Assembly (NCBI GenBank): GCA_039111635.1
Contig: JBCAQO010000001.1
Span: forward strand, 4,030,001 to 4,094,000
Source: Heterobasidion occidentale
Lineage: Eukaryota; Basidiomycota; Agaricomycetes; Russulales; Bondarzewiaceae
Length of the DNA stretch: 64,000 bases
Direction: 5' to 3'
The notes beneath the pieces were generated by a model, which saw only the letters and a list, made by a program, of their open reading frames with translations, did no database searches and was not told the origin of the DNA. Shown here piece after piece: positions 10,047 to 23,168 of this stretch (positions are counted from its first letter, which is position 1; each line of letters starts with the position of its first letter). Both the position numbers and the translations under genes were made by a program.

Positions 10047-10120
10047 GGTTCGATGGCGTAGTTGGTTATCGCATCTGTCTAACACACAGAAGGTCCTCAG
10101 TTCGAGCCTGGGTCGAATCA
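10047..10120 (+). tRNA. tRNA-Val (anticodon AAC)
   Basis: A 74-nt cloverleaf without intron. Acceptor GGTTCGA pairs with TCGAATC, and the discriminator is A at 10120. The anticodon stem TCTGT/ACAGA closes a 7-base loop CTAACAC, giving anticodon AAC. T stem CTCAG/CTGGG closes loop TTCGAGC. A short D arm (GCG/CGC) is present. It reads valine codon GUU, and GUC by wobble after A-to-I editing. Confidence 0.93.
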
Positions 10121-10567
10121 TAGGCGTAATCCATCATATCTTTTGATTGCAGAACTTCCTAGTACGATGTCTGTGTTCTCGCGAGAGCAGCTGTGTGCTG
10201 AAAATGGTTTAGAGAATACTAGCATTTTGATAATTCGAAAACGACAGTGCGGCGGAGTTGGAACCGGCATTGGGCACATACGCAGAGGTTTTGGGACTGC
10301 TGCTTTGACCCGGCTCACGACGACAACGACGGCAACGACGACTCTCGTTCCTTTCGTGATTGTCCCTATTTACCGTTCATCGTATGTTTTACGCACGATG
10401 CTGCAATGCATGTCTGACGACCGGCGGCAGTGTTTGATCTTCAGCCACCGCGATACTTTGCCCGACCATTCCGCCGCCCTTCATCACGCACGCACATTCG
10501 CATACTCGTTGCTCGTCGCTCGACGTCTCTCGCAGCGTAGCCAGGCCACGCACGCTCTGTGCTCCGA
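10121..10567. promoter_or_regulatory. upstream region of dhc1
   Basis: A 447-bp spacer containing a simple-sequence stretch of GACGAC/AACGAC triplets around 10316-10345. No other feature recognised. Confidence 0.4.
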
Positions 10568-13500
10568 ATGGACCCCCCATACACACCCGTAACGACCACT
10601 AACGGCAACGGCAATGGCGCGATCCCCCATGACGAGCCCGCGACCGCCTTCGACTCCTCCGTCTTCCACGCATACCTCCTCTCCCTCCTCCCCCCTGTCC
10701 TCGGAGCATCGCCGGCCGATCTGGAATCCATCTTTGACCACGAGTTCGACGAGCGCATCATCCGCTTCGCCTCGGAAGGCGGCGGTGTAATCTATGTTGT
10801 AAAGCGGAAAGACGAGGTCGAAGGTGAGTCCGCCCCGGCTCTCGACCGCAGACGTCACCCACGCGCACCACAGACGATGCGCCTCCGACGTATACCTACC
10901 ATATCACCTCACATCTAACATATACCCCCTCCAACAACACCACCCTCGCCCTCATCAAACGAGCCGCCACGCTCGATCCTCTCTCCCCTCTCGCCGCCCA
11001 GCTCCACCTCCTCAACTTGTTCGGCGGCGACGAAACACCATACGAGAGTCTTCATGCCGTCGTGAGTAATGGTGTAAAACCTTGGTTCGATGCGTTTGTA
11101 GGCGCACGGGGCGGAGGTAAAGATGGAGACAGCAAAATGGGTGAGTAGTTTTGGGTTCTGAGTCGTCGGTGGTGTATCTGGATTCTTCACTTGATATCGT
11201 CTCTCTCCCGCGTCAAAAATGATACGGCCTCGCCTATTACGACGATAGAGGCTCTATATCGCGTGTGTATTGCACTGGACCACCTATCTCACAAAACTCG
11301 CCAGCTGCAGTCTGTGATGATTTATTTATCGAAGTGCTATGCTTACAGGTATCCCAATGACGAAGAAGAAGTTTGCCGAGCTGGAGCTCTCTCTACTACA
11401 CTTGCAACAGAACGTCGAAATCCCGGAAACTCACCTGATCATTCATCCTGTCATACAGAAAGCTGTCGAGCAGGCAAGTCCTTTCCTTGAATTTCCGGTC
11501 AGGATACATGCTGATCGTATGCCATGCTAGGCACAAGCCTCGGGCAACCGGCCCAACATCTCACACATCCCACCGAAACTCCTCAACGACAGCAGCTTCC
11601 TCAACACGCTGCACGCGCACGTAAACACCTGGATCAAGTCCATTCAAGCCGTCACCAAGCTCAATCGCGACGTCGCCTCCGGCACGGCCTCCCAGGAAAT
11701 CAACTTCTGGCTCAGTCTCGAGCGCGCGCTCGAGGGCATCGAGGCCCAGCTCCGGAGCGAGGAGGTCAACATGGTCATGGACTGCCTCCGCAATGCGAAG
11801 CGTTTCCATGCCACTGTCAGTTTCATCGCCGACACCGGCTTGAAGGATGCTACGGACAATGGTGCGTGTTCTTGCCCGTCTCACGCCGTCGTCTCCGCTG
11901 TCCGCCCGCTGAGTCCGCCGGTCGATCAGTACACAAGTACAATCAGCTCATGAAGGATTTCCCGCTCAACGAGCTGCTGTCTGCGCCGGACCTCGACAAG
12001 ATTCAGGAGGCGCTCGTGCTCATTTTCGGTCACATCAACCGCAAGCTCAAGCTGTCTCCGTATCCGATTCGCCGTGCGCTGCCCCTCGTCGAGGCTATCT
12101 CGCGTGACTTTAACGATCAACTACTTCGTATCCTCACGTCGCACCGCCTGCTGTACACTCCGTACGAGACCTTTGAGCGCTTGCTCCTCCAGACAATGAA
12201 CATCTTCCGCACGTGGGACGACCTCATCAAGGAGTTCACCAACGTCGCGCGTGAGGTGACGCGCAAGCGGTCGGAGAAGTTCATTCCCATCAAGGTCATT
12301 CCCGCGCACGCGAAGCTACAAGAGCGCACGCGCTACCTTCGCGACTGGCGGAAACAGCATGAGCAACTCGCGGTCATGACCGGTCCTACGAAGGGCCTAG
12401 GGGGAGTGGGGATGGAGGTCGGGGGGATGGACATGGAAGAGGAGGTCAAAGAGGCGTACGAGGTGATGAAGCGGATCGACGTCCTTGACGTGTCTACTGG
12501 TGAGGCGCACCCTCTTGGTCCTAAATCTTCCCTCACGTTGCATGGCACATGACGCAGAGGGCACGGAAATATGGGTGACCGCGGAGAACGCCTACAACGA
12601 GCGCGTCGCTCGTGTTGAGAACCAGATCATCTCTCGCCTGCGCGACCGCCTAGGAACGGCGCGGAATGCCAACGAGATGTTCCGTGTGTTTTCCAAGTTC
12701 AACGCGTTGTTCGTGCGACCAAAGGTGTGGCTCGGATCGCATTTCCTGCAATCACCCCTGTATGTTCAATCTGACGCTGTTGTGGCCAGATTCGCGGTGC
12801 TATCCAAGAGTATCAGACACAGCTGATCGATTCCGTGAAGGAGGATATTAAACGGCTGCACGACAAGGTGTGTTTCGCCGCATTAGCTACATCAGACTGT
12901 CCTGACATTCGTTTAGTTCAAAACGCAATACCGGTTCTCCGAAGCATACCACATGTCACAGATGCGGGATCTGCCTCCGATCGCAGGAGCCATCATCTGG
13001 GCACGGCAGATCGAGCGCCAGCTGCTGACCTACATGAAGCGCGTCGAGGACGTGCTTGGTAAGGGGTGGGAGCTCTACGCAGAGGGCCAGAAGCTGCAGT
13101 CCGAGAGCTCTGCGTTCCGCAAGAAGCTCGATACTCGGCCAGTCTACGACGCATGGCTGCACGACATCAACCGGCGCGATATGGGGGTCAACGGCCGGCT
13201 GTTCGAGATCGTGCGCCTGCGCGGGGGCGGGTTCCAGCTCGCGGTGAACTTCGACCCGCAGATCATCACGCTGTTCAAGGAGGTCCGCAACCTCCTCTGG
13301 CTTAACTTCCAGGTCCCGCACGCGACCACCAACATGGCCAAGGATGCGAAGCGGGTGTACCCGCACGCGGTCAGTCTGATGGAGACCGTGCGGACTTACG
13401 GGCAGACGCTGGACCTGGTGGAGAACAACAAGGGCATCGAGTGGCTCGTCGCAGAGTATCGGAACGAAGCGCAGCGGATGATCACCCGAGGTGAGTTTCG

Positions 13501-14943
13501 ACTGTTGAAAGCGGAGACGCGAATAGGCCTGACAGCTACGGGGAAGGCATGAACATCAAGTGGGACCACTTCGTGAGCCAATACGATGCTGCTCGTTATG
13601 TCTCCAGTGGCGACGGCCGCGATAACCGCCACATCCAATTTGTCAGAGAGTTCGCGAGCGTCGTGTCCGTTCTGCAGGTACGTCACGGATCCTCGTCTGC
13701 CGTGCTGTTGATATATGCGCTAATTCACTATGAAGGACAAGACGAATAACGTCATCGATCTCTACAAGGATATACTCCGTGCCGTCGAAGACCTCTCCAC
13801 ATGCTCTTATACGACCGAGGCATTCAGCGAGCTCCTCAGTCGGATTCAAGCAGCAGTACGTCTACACGCAAATTAGACAGCAGCATTCCCATTGATCTCC
13901 ACACACACAAAAATAGATCGACAAACTCAATCTGGAAGGGTACGCCAACCTCGACCAGTGGGTAGCCGAACTGGACAAGAAAATCGAAGAGATCCTTCTG
14001 CAGCGCCTGACGCACATCATCCAGGTCTGGTGTCAAGAGTTCGACAAGACAGATGATGGGGAGATGCGTCGAGAGGCGATTTTGACCACGAATAAACGTC
14101 GGGGACAAGAGGCATAATGAGAAGGTATGTTCTTCGGAACTGCTATCGATAATGCCGTATTAAAAGGTTTCCAGTTCTCGAGGGCAGCATGACTCTGAAC
14201 CCATCGTGCATGAGATTCGGATACAGAACCAGGTCATCTTTCTTGATCCGCCAATAGAATACGCCCGCCAGACCTGGGTCAACCAGCTGCATGACTGGCT
14301 AGGTCCGCCGTTCAACCTGTTTTTCCTAAATATTCATCTGACCATCATACCAGGCATCGTATGCCGGCTGAGGCGGATACAGAGTTCTCGTTACGAGATC
14401 GGTCTTCAGATGCAAGGAGCCACTACATTCGAAACGACATATACGTCCTTGGTGTGTACTTCACAGTATACTCTTCATGATTGATGGTAAAGCTCACAAA
14501 CACGTGTAGCTAACCCACTTCCCCGACGACACCGTCGAACGGCCATTTGCACTGGTCGAGACCAAAGTGCAGCAGCTAAAAGACTACGTCGGCAAGTGGC
14601 TACAGTTCCAGTCCCTCTGGGATCTTGAAGCAGAATACGTCTTCAACCGGCTCGGGACTCGCTCGCGAACTGGCAGCAGCTCCTGACGGAGATCAAGAAG
14701 GCGCGCTCGACGTTCGACACCACCGAGACGCAGAAGTCGTTCGGCGTGTGCGTGATCGACTACGAGCAGGTGCAGGCGCGCGTGAACGCGAAGTACGATG
14801 CGTGGCAGAGGGATATCCTCAGCCGATTCGGGGTCAAGCTCGGCAACGAGATGAAGGAGATGCACGCGTCCATATTGAAGGCTAGGAATGATCTTGAACA
14901 TCATTCGATCGAGGGTTTGGTCGGGGGTGCGCGGAGGTTCTGA
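10568..14943 (+). CDS. dhc1: cytoplasmic dynein heavy chain, N-terminal tail protein (Dhc1)
   Basis: Encodes only the tail (DHC_N1 region) of cytoplasmic dynein 1: dimerisation and binding of intermediate and light-intermediate chains. Starts [15 protein letters not shown]. Conserved exons include [20 protein letters not shown] (11349 onward), [79 protein letters not shown] and [20 protein letters not shown]. It reaches the start of the linker ([13 protein letters not shown]) and stops at 14941-14943. No AAA motor module follows on this strand in the next kilobase. Agaricomycetes are known to split the heavy chain into dhc1 (tail) and dhc2 (motor), as shown in Schizophyllum commune, so this fits a natural gene end. 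About ten introns. The frame slips at 14654-14656 (GGG) and 14101-14104 (GGGG), each explained by lost G residues. Confidence 0.9.
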
Positions 14944-15758
14944 TGGTTTCTTGGTACCATGTTTTTTCTGTTCCTTTCCTTGTGTTGTGGAGGCGATTTT
15001 CGTGGATCAGTCACTCTTTACTTTGTTACGACCTGCATTTTCCTTGCCTTGCCTTATGGCACCTTGTATTGTTTGGATCTCTACACTAACGGATCAAACA
15101 CATTCATTTCCTGTCTCATTCATATGTTTAATGATACTGTCGTGCTGTATACTGCCAATTCTCAGAGCCGCAAGATATTCTCACAACCTCACACAATCCT
15201 GCCAAGCAACAAAAATGCACCCACAAGGGTAATAAGACAAGGATATGTTGATTGCACACCTCACAATGCAATTCAGCACACTTGGAATTAAGAAATGAAG
15301 ATGGTCAAGCAGATTTATTCCAGTCTAGATTACTGACTACTTCTGGTCCTTCTGATGATAGTCACCGTCATGAGGATAAGGAAGATGAAGCGGAAGAGCT
15401 GATGAGGATTTTCCAAAAATTGCTGAAAGCCGAAGCTAACAGACGTGTTCGGATGTGTAATTTGCAATCAGCAAAAGACTGTGCCTCGGTAAAGACCTCA
15501 CTGGCGACAGTACGTGCCCGAGCACAAGAGATAAAGACCCCAAAAGGGGCGGCAGTTGGTTTTGTATGATAGGACGTGCGCACGGACCAGGACCCAGTGA
15601 TTTGGCGCACGGACCCACCGCGGCCGGCTGCTTATTCCTTTCATCATTCGTTCAATAGCCACTGAATGGACGTGGTGTGCGCGAATCAGATGTTCATTGA
15701 TTATATATTGCTTTATACGTCTATCAGACGTCTTGCGTTTACTTTTTTTTAGATGCGC
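14944..15758. other. 815-bp gap between convergent genes
   Basis: No dynein motor sequence is found here. A 105-codon frame at 15252-15569 (plus) is acidic in its middle (HEDKEDEAEELM) but has no family resemblance and is probably chance or a small unknown gene. Confidence 0.5.
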
Positions 15759-17258
15759 CTAGTAGCAAGGAGTACTCCAGCCTTGCCATTCGATCCGCCC
15801 CTCTTGAATATCTACCAACCTTTCCCAGAGGGCCCTCGCGACAGGCCCCAGAGCCTTGCTGTACTCAGGCAACACGATATCCTTGCCCTTCCAGCCGATG
15901 CGCGATACAGCTGTGACCACAACAGCCGTCCCGACGCAGAAGATCTCTGACAAGCGACCCGATTCGGACCATGCGGCGATCTCCGACATGGTGATGGGTT
16001 GCTCGCGAGTATGGAGATGCATGTTGTTTGACAGCTCGGGAAGGGACGTCTCGGTTGGGTGCGCTGCGAGCAGCGAGATGACAGAAGCGCGGGTAACGCC
16101 TGGCAGAATAGTGCCGTCCAACGGAGGGGTGAGTACATCGAGGTCTGTAGTGACGAGGTCATAATTTAAATCAATGTAGAGTTGTCAGAAAGCTTACCGC
16201 CATCATCCCGCTTCAATACTACGAAGATATTCATGGCGCCAGCCTCCGTGATGGTCTCGCCAAGCAGCCACAGAACTTGCTGATACCCCTGCTGCAGCGC
16301 TAAACGTTGCGGGTGGAATCCAGGCGCATAATTGAGGCCGAGCTTGTAACCACCAGTGCCTCCTGGCCAAGCGCGGACGTGGTCGCCGACAGCGAGGAGA
16401 GAGATACCCGTCGGGACTTTGAAGTAAGGCCCTGTAGGAGACATGATGACATACAGCATAGCGTGTGTTGAAGCGGACACGCCAAGCGCTGGTCGGGTAC
16501 CGATGATCGTTGGACGAATGTAGAGACTGCATCCTTTGGCTTTGGGGATCCATCGGGCATCGACCAAGATGAGCTTCTTGATAAGCGTCAGCAGAGCACT
16601 AGTGTCAAACGGCTGGGGGAGGACATCGCCGTAAGTAATCATCGGTTTGGAAAGAAAAATGGGAGTAGGTACAGGTAACGCAACGCGGTCGCTCGATTTT
16701 TTCATGCGTGCCATGTTAAGATCGGGCCTAAACAACCGTGGCTTCCCATCTGGACCAATGTATGCCTAGAGTTCAAATTCAATCTATATTCTCGACTGCA
16801 TATCATCATACGGCAACATACCTTCATGCCCTCAAAACGTTCGGACAGTACTGGAAGCATGAGCTAGCAGGGTCTATGCTCAGTGGCCCATATGGCTTGA
16901 TCTCCGGTGCCGACCATCCGGTCAAAGGGTCGTAGGACATGGCCAACATATGATCAGTCATTTCCTGTATCAAACAATTGAGTGGACTTTGGCGCACACA
17001 CAGGGTTAACGTTACTGACCTGCCCAAATACCAGACTGTCGGGGTGTGGCAGAGGCTTGAGAGTAGTGGTCAGAGTCACACTGAGTCTCGATGGCTGCAA
17101 ATTGCGTCAACTATGTCATACGCAGGCAGAAAAGATCCACAGAAGCTTACATCGAGTTCAGATATGGTAGGGAGTGTACCATTCTTTATTACTTGGACGT
17201 CCCCGGATGGCAAAGGGAGGCCGTTCGCATTCAACAACTCTGAGCTTTTGAAGGTCAT
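15759..17258 (-). CDS. branched-chain amino-acid aminotransferase
   Basis: PLP-dependent fold-type IV transaminase that interconverts Leu, Ile and Val with their 2-oxo acids. Exons give LPHPDSLVFGQ, EMTDHMLAMSYDPLTGW, PYGPLSIDPASSCFQY and RLFRPDLNMARMKKSSDRVA. The catalytic lysine is in GGTGGYKLGLNYAPGF, followed by WLLGETITEAGAMNIFVV and a phosphate-binding DGTILPGVTRASVI. The C-terminus EGRIEWQGWSTPCY is typical. The start at 17258 (MTFKSSELLNANG) was chosen because it is the last in-frame ATG before conserved sequence; a further ATG at 17357 would add 33 residues and could encode a mitochondrial leader. The downstream pathway enzyme E2 is at 54.9 kb. Confidence 0.92.
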
Positions 17259-17692
17259 GGCAGCAAAAGAGTGCGCGAGTTTTTCCACGAAAGAATGAGA
17301 GGGTCGGGGTGAAATGGATGAAACTACCAGGCGAGAATCAAGATGAAACCAATCCAAGCTACTAAATTAGTCCAGGCGGTCGAGTCAGGCAATGATCGTT
17401 TCAATGGCCACGTGCAAGATAAGATAACAAAGATCAGCGGGGACATCGGTCCGCCAATTCCTGAATCGATCCAAAGCAATTCATGGTGGATCATAGGGAA
17501 ATCTCAACCATAATAGTACAGATGAACTCATGACATATCTGGATTGACATTTATGTGTTGCTTTGGGGCAGCGCCATGTCATCTAGCAAGGATATTCATG
17601 CATGGCAACTAAAGGCATCTTCATTTTGTATACACATTTCATGACAGTCGTTCAAAAGAAAGCTATGGTACAATTCTTAAACCACTGCTACT
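17259..17692. other. intergenic spacer
   Basis: 5' flank of the aminotransferase and 3' flank of the pectate lyase. No gene or clear motif seen. Confidence 0.5.
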
Positions 17693-19209
17693 TCAGAAGG
17701 AAAGCGTGGCACCAGCCGACCCCGTAACCGTGCTCGCAACACTGGATGCGCTGATCAAGCTGTAGGAGTAAGGCGCAGTTGTGAAAGTGCCAGTCGGAGC
17801 AGTGTTAGACAGGCCACCGAAGTCATTTCCACGAGCGACAGCGTAACCTGATGATGGGCAATAGATTAGACTGCGTAAGTTTCAGAGGTATTTGTAATCA
17901 TACCTTCATCCGTAGAGTAAAGGGGATCCTTGTTGTCGCTAGTCCAGACGTTGTTCTCAACAAGGAGTTGAGCGCCTAATATTGAGGAGACTTGCGTTAG
18001 CTCATTCGGACGATATAAACCAAATCGGCTCACCATCGCGGGTGTTGATACCATCACTGTTCGTTTGGTAGTAGTTGTTGAAAATGTGACCGTGTCCGAA
18101 ACGGAAGGAGGGCGTGCGAGAATTCAAGTTCTCGAAGTAGTTGAGGGCGTAGCTGTGTCGACAAAGGTCAACTTGCCAGCTCGGATACGAAATTGTATAA
18201 TTGAGAAACCTACGTGACCGTAATGGCGGTATCTTGAGCACCGTTTGAGTCGGAATGACCAATGAGGGAAGCCTTCCAGTGGTCATGAAGGTAATTGTAG
18301 GTCGCCGTGATCCCAGTGCAACCATGCGTGATATCAAGAAGTCCGTCATAGCTGATATCAGGTGGAAATATGTCAGGATGATGTTTAGGTTTTTTTTGGT
18401 GAACAATACTTGCTAGTCCTATGAAGGAAGTTGTGTGGTGTCAGTTCACTGACATCAACACGCGCAAGAGATCAGCCTACTTTGTCATGATCGCGGTCGC
18501 TAGAAAGATCATTGTGGTCGATCCAAACGTTACTCGATGCCTGGACACCAATGGCGTCCCCAGCGGATGCCAGGACCTTGCTGATTTTGATATTGCGGAT
18601 GATTACTAACGAAAAGATATTAACGACTGAAGAGAGGCACATAATTCAGAGAGTCCGTACCGTTGCTTTCAGAGAGGACACGGAGACCAACTCCGACGAG
18701 AGCTATGAGGAACGTTAAGCTTACTATACCTCTAGGACCAACAAAAAAATATTCTCACAAGCCCCCGCTGCACCGAGAACAGAGGTGTTGGAGCCAATTT
18801 TCACGACGGTATCACCGGTAATGGTTCCTAAAATTGACAATGTCTGTAAACCGATCCAGAAGCCGAACGTCAGGCGCGCATACCATCAATGATGACAATC
18901 TTTTTGGCGTCACCGGATACGGCAGAAGTAAGGGCAGCAAGAGTGCTGACTCTGGTAGTGGTGCCACCAGAGCCTCCAGTGGTCCTATATACCAAAATTC
19001 AGCCGTCTTGAGAGGGAAAGCAACGAGCTGAACAAACCCAGCCAATGCGGCGTATCCAACGGTAGCGACATCACTGGCGGACGCCCTCTTTTCGAGAGCG
19101 GGGGCGGCCTGTGACACTGTCATAAACACTAGCATATAAGGGTGCCGAGCAATGTAGAACTGACCAAGGCAGAGACGGTAAGGGCGATGACAGCGAGCAA
19201 CCACTTCAT
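17693..19209 (-). CDS. secreted pectate lyase, PL1 family
   Basis: Cleaves de-esterified pectin by calcium-dependent beta-elimination; parallel beta-helix fold; extracellular. ATG at 19209 opens a signal peptide [15 protein letters not shown], and the second exon supplies [16 protein letters not shown] with a Kex2-like KR site. A Gly/Thr linker follows, then [20 protein letters not shown]. The diagnostic blocks are [20 protein letters not shown] with [10 protein letters not shown], then [17 protein letters not shown] and [18 protein letters not shown]. The protein ends [10 protein letters not shown]. The Asp-rich cluster is the calcium site of the family. At least six short introns. It is oriented with the aminotransferase but unrelated to it. 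Confidence 0.93.
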
Positions 19210-19285
19210 GTTTGATTGTCTGAGATGAACACTTGAATAGAACGTCTGAGGGTGTCCTGAGTATGCTAGAGTCGCCCCCGACCGC

Positions 19286-19293
19286 CTTTTATA
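19286..19293 (-). promoter_or_regulatory. TATA box of pectate lyase gene
   Basis: TATAAAAG on the minus strand, about 77 bp upstream of the ATG, in a G-rich context. Consistent with a strongly inducible secreted-enzyme gene. Confidence 0.65.
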
Positions 19294-20816
19294 CCCGCCA
19301 GATGTGACCGTTTGCGTACCGTCGGTAGACCCTCGGAAAGTATACGAAAGCGCTTGGCACGTTGATGAAGGAGTGCTCGTAAAATGACATATACTCCTAC
19401 CGAGACTTCTCCCATGCGGACCGCCTGTGGCTTCCACGACATAATGAAGCACCTCGCTTGTCGCCATCAACTGAAGACATCGCTCTGGGGCCATGTGCCA
19501 AGGAACGACATAACAGAAGGAATTGCGCCGCCAGTCGAAGTGGTTGATGATTGTCTGAGAGCGGGCCGGCTCAGTTATTCGGGAGAAATGGTATCAGTAA
19601 TACACATGCCTGCTGCAAAGCCTAAATGATCTGAGAGTTTACATCCGGCGGTCAATCTCGACATGTGCCTTCAAGACATGTCACTGAGTACACTATAGCA
19701 ACCAGGCTAATATTCGGAACAGCCGAAGCATGCAGCGAGGCGGACCGCCTCTTGTATACTCGGACCGCCGTTTCTTCCTTGTCTCATCCATTGGTTTAAC
19801 GTTGAGTACCGCGGCGCCCGAGCTGCACAAAAACAGAGAGACATCATGGTTGCTTCGTCTCGCGCACCTCCATGCAATACAATGTTGATGACTTCAAGCA
19901 CATGTGACAGGCCGCTCAATGGCAGTACGCTTCCTGTATAGAAGTGCTATAAAATATTCAGGGGACAACAAAAAAAGTCAGATGATGTTTCCAGACGCAC
20001 CAAATTGCACAGCAAAAGAGCAAGAAAAGGGCGAGTCTTTCGCCTGAAGCCATGAGGTGATCACTTAGGCGCAGCCACAGGACCTCCGTGACCCCTTGAT
20101 AATCCTCTACGAGTATACTGAATTTTTCGGTGGAAAATGTCTGGACTGCAAAGGGTAGACTGTGCGGGAATAATATCGGCGACGGAGCATTGAAGCACAT
20201 CATTAGAAGCCTTCGCGTAACTCATCCAAAGATCCTGAGGCAGCCCGGCGGACCTTAGGACCCCATTGTTACGATTCTGGACCAGGAGGTGCAGCACATC
20301 TCAAACGAGGTCCTGAAATGAGCACGCTTCTCTGGCTCTCGCCTCTGAAAAGACCATGGTATTTGTCAAAAGTCCACGATTTTACAGGATACTCAGTGCA
20401 TCTGAATCTGATCAGTCCACGGCATATGCAGTATCGGCAAACACTAGCAGACTCACTGAGGTTATCGAGAGATGTACCACGGCGAACCGTGATACGCACG
20501 AGGTGCGAAAGCAGCGAAACATGCGTGGTCTTAGTAGACGATTCCAAGTTGGTTCCAAGTCGCGAATTTCCAACTCCTCGCCAGGACTCCGGACACCTAC
20601 AGCACTTCACGCCTCCGTCATCATATCAAAATATCGCTTGGTTCGCCCATAGCAGAACGGAGAGGAGAGAACTTTGAGATCATCACAAGAACGCTCGCGT
20701 ATTCACAGCAGTCCTCGCCGCGGATCACTCTCATCGGAGCTTTGACTCAGATACGTCAGCGGTCAAGAGAAAAACCGTAAGTTATTTCTCCGAAAGACGT
20801 GTACAGTCTCATAGAA
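19294..20816. other. 1.5-kb gap without a recognisable gene
   Basis: Upstream flank of the pectate lyase and 3' flank of TRM2. Frames such as 20061-20297 (minus) and 20269-20610 (minus) are short, share no motif with known families and show no splice-linked continuation. They could be remains of a gene or of a mobile element. No tRNA or tandem repeat seen. Confidence 0.5.
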
Positions 20817-23168
20817 TCATGAAGACAACCTGAGCACCGCTACGGATTCCACATGGGAAGTTTGCGGGAACAGGTCGAATCCCCTGAGACTCTCTATCAC
20901 ATACTTCCCCCTAGTTCCTTCCTCCGACAGCCTCAATATCTGCCCCACATCTTTCGCTTGGGTGTGAACATTACAGCTCACATATACCACCGTCTTCGGC
21001 CTCAACGTCAGGAGCTGGTCGACGAAGTTGTCGTCGCATCCCTTGCGAGGAGGGTCGATGACCACAACCGTCTTTTCGGGCGGGAAATCTGACACGACGC
21101 TGAAGATGTTCGCGGCGTCGCCAGCACGGAAGCTACATAGTCCCCTTCGAAGCCTGTTCAGCTCGGCGTTTTGCGTCGCGAAGCGAATCGAATCAGCCGA
21201 GAGCTCGATGCCTGCTACCTGCTGGAAGTGGGGGGCGAGAGTGATAGCAAACAATCCAGCGCCACAATAAGCATCGACGAGATGGGTCGGCCGTTCGGAT
21301 GAGGGGCTTGAGGATGAAGAGGGGAAGACGGCGTCGCGGACGAACTCCGTTAGTGGCACGAGGACGGAATTGTTGTTCTGGAAAAATGAGCCGGCCTGAT
21401 AGTCGAATAGCTTGTCTCCAACGCGTTCCCGCACGATGTGCCTGTGGTCCGTGATGCAGACATGCTTCTCCAACGCGGACGACACTGCTTCCATGTCACG
21501 ATCGGTTGAATTTGAGGGTGAGGGCGACCTTCTTGGAGAGGTCTTCCTGGGTTTCTCTGTATTCCCTTCAGGTCTCTCGAGAGAATCTCGGAGTAGAAGT
21601 GAGACTCCTCTTTTATACTCATATATATTTCTTCAGAAAAAAGTTCAGATTTAATGTTTGAAAGAGGGAACGAACAGCTCACTTTATGATCCCTTTCCGT
21701 AAAGGTCCCAGCGCCGAGTTGATCACTGGAGTAGCAATCGGGCATTCCTGAGCGACATCGCGTATGTATCAAGAAGAAGAACACAGGCGCAATGCTCAAT
21801 GTTGAACGCACCTCAATGTCTAACACTTTCCGTTTACCTATTTGATTGAATCCGATGTTCAACCAGTCAGGCTTCCCTGTGGCTGGGACCTCCTCCGCAG
21901 GCCCCACTTTTTAGGTTTCTTGGGAGGCGCATCGAAATGAGGGGTGATTTTGGTACGGTACCCGTACTGCAGAGGTGATGCCACGGTGGATTGGATTGGT
22001 GGTATCGAGGATTCAGGCAGGTCTGAGGCGGCCAGGAGAGTTAAGCCTTTTTAGCGAGTCAATAGATGGACAAATCAAGACGGACCAGAGTAGTTCTCGT
22101 ATGCTTTCACAACGACGTCACGCTTAAGATCGAGTTGTTTATCATAAGGAATCATCTGCGCAACATTGGATGAGGCTTGTTGATTTATTAAAAAGTCAAG
22201 TGCGCTCCACGTACTTGATATTGGCATCCAGCGCAAGTGCCAAAATGTTTGCATTTGACTAGACTCATGTCACGGAACTCAGGGTTTGGAGTTTCTACGC
22301 TGACAAGATCCGCATGCGAGTACATCCTGATTGTGCGATAGACGCGTGCTTGAATGACCTCGCCTGGTAGAGCAAATGGAACAACGACCACCCAGGGGCC
22401 TCTAGATGCAGGCGCTAAAGCAAGCCCTTCACCTGGTTCGGAGAAAAAGCATAAGCCGACGGATTTCAAAGATTGATCTTTATGAGTAGACTGGGGCGAC
22501 TGTTCTGGAAGAAGAGCGCATCATGCACTAGGGCACCAATTGACATCGTCTGAGCACGAAAGCCTATGTCGCTCACTCAACGTTTGTGTGTAATTAGCTA
22601 CATGAGCGAAGACGCAATAGATGCAAGGCCACACCCCACAGGATTTGAACGAACATCAGACAAGACACCGACGTACCACTGGGAGAAATGCTCGACACCG
22701 TCAACTCCACTATCTCTCGAAATTCGAACGGTGAATTCCGCTCCGTTCCCTTTTCAAACGCTTCATCCACAACATTCTTCCCGAGTAGCGCAACCACCTC
22801 GTTGAATATGACGTCCTCCGATGTGCCGGGTACAGGCAGTTTCTCTTTCCGCCTCTTTTGCTGACGGGATGATTTGGATTTTGTCCTCTCGGAAGGACCT
22901 GCAGATATACCAGCGGACTCTTCCACGGCAGGAATGATCTCTGGCACGCCGTCCTCCATGCTTTCGCTTAGAATGTCCAGCCGAGGCTTTTTCTCTGCAG
23001 GAGGCTGAGCGAAATCCTCGACGCCGATGCGGGTCTCGTCTTGAAGTTATCTTGAAGCATTCTCCCGTTGAAGTTGGTGGAAACGTAGCCAGAGCGTACG
23101 TAGACCGTGCGGATGCTGGTCCCGGAGCGTCGTGGAAGGAAAACAAATGAGCGCGTCAGAGTCTGCAT
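20817..23168 (-). CDS. TRM2: tRNA (uracil-5-)-methyltransferase TRM2
   Basis: SAM-dependent enzyme making m5U54 in the T loop. A Lys-rich N-terminal region (SKSSRQQKRRKEK) precedes a TRAM-type domain (RGPWVVVVPFALPGEVIQAR). Then a cysteine cluster CKHFGTCAGCQYQ, TVASPLQYGYRTKITPHF, and KPDWLNIGFNQIGKRKVLDI. The methyltransferase core has LVDAYCGAGLFAITLA (SAM site), VVVIDPPRKGCDD and the catalytic-region VYVSCNVHTQAKD. The stop is at 20817-20819. The N-terminal frame beginning MQTLTRSFVFLPRRSG (23168) reads into the conserved frame only if one base is restored at 23040, where CC appears as C. With that, the leader resembles a mitochondrial presequence; alternative ATGs are at 23060 and 22959. 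Confidence 0.9.

Noticed and set aside
15252..15569. 105-codon plus-strand frame with acidic stretch
   Set aside because: No family resemblance, no splice partner and located in a 3' spacer; noted but not called.
14944..15758. Continuation of dynein (motor domain)
   Set aside because: None of the three plus-strand frames shows linker or AAA sequence, and Agaricomycetes are known to split the gene here.
20061..20610. Minus-strand frames between pectate lyase and TRM2
   Set aside because: Short, unlinked by plausible splice sites and without motifs; may be a relic but cannot be supported.
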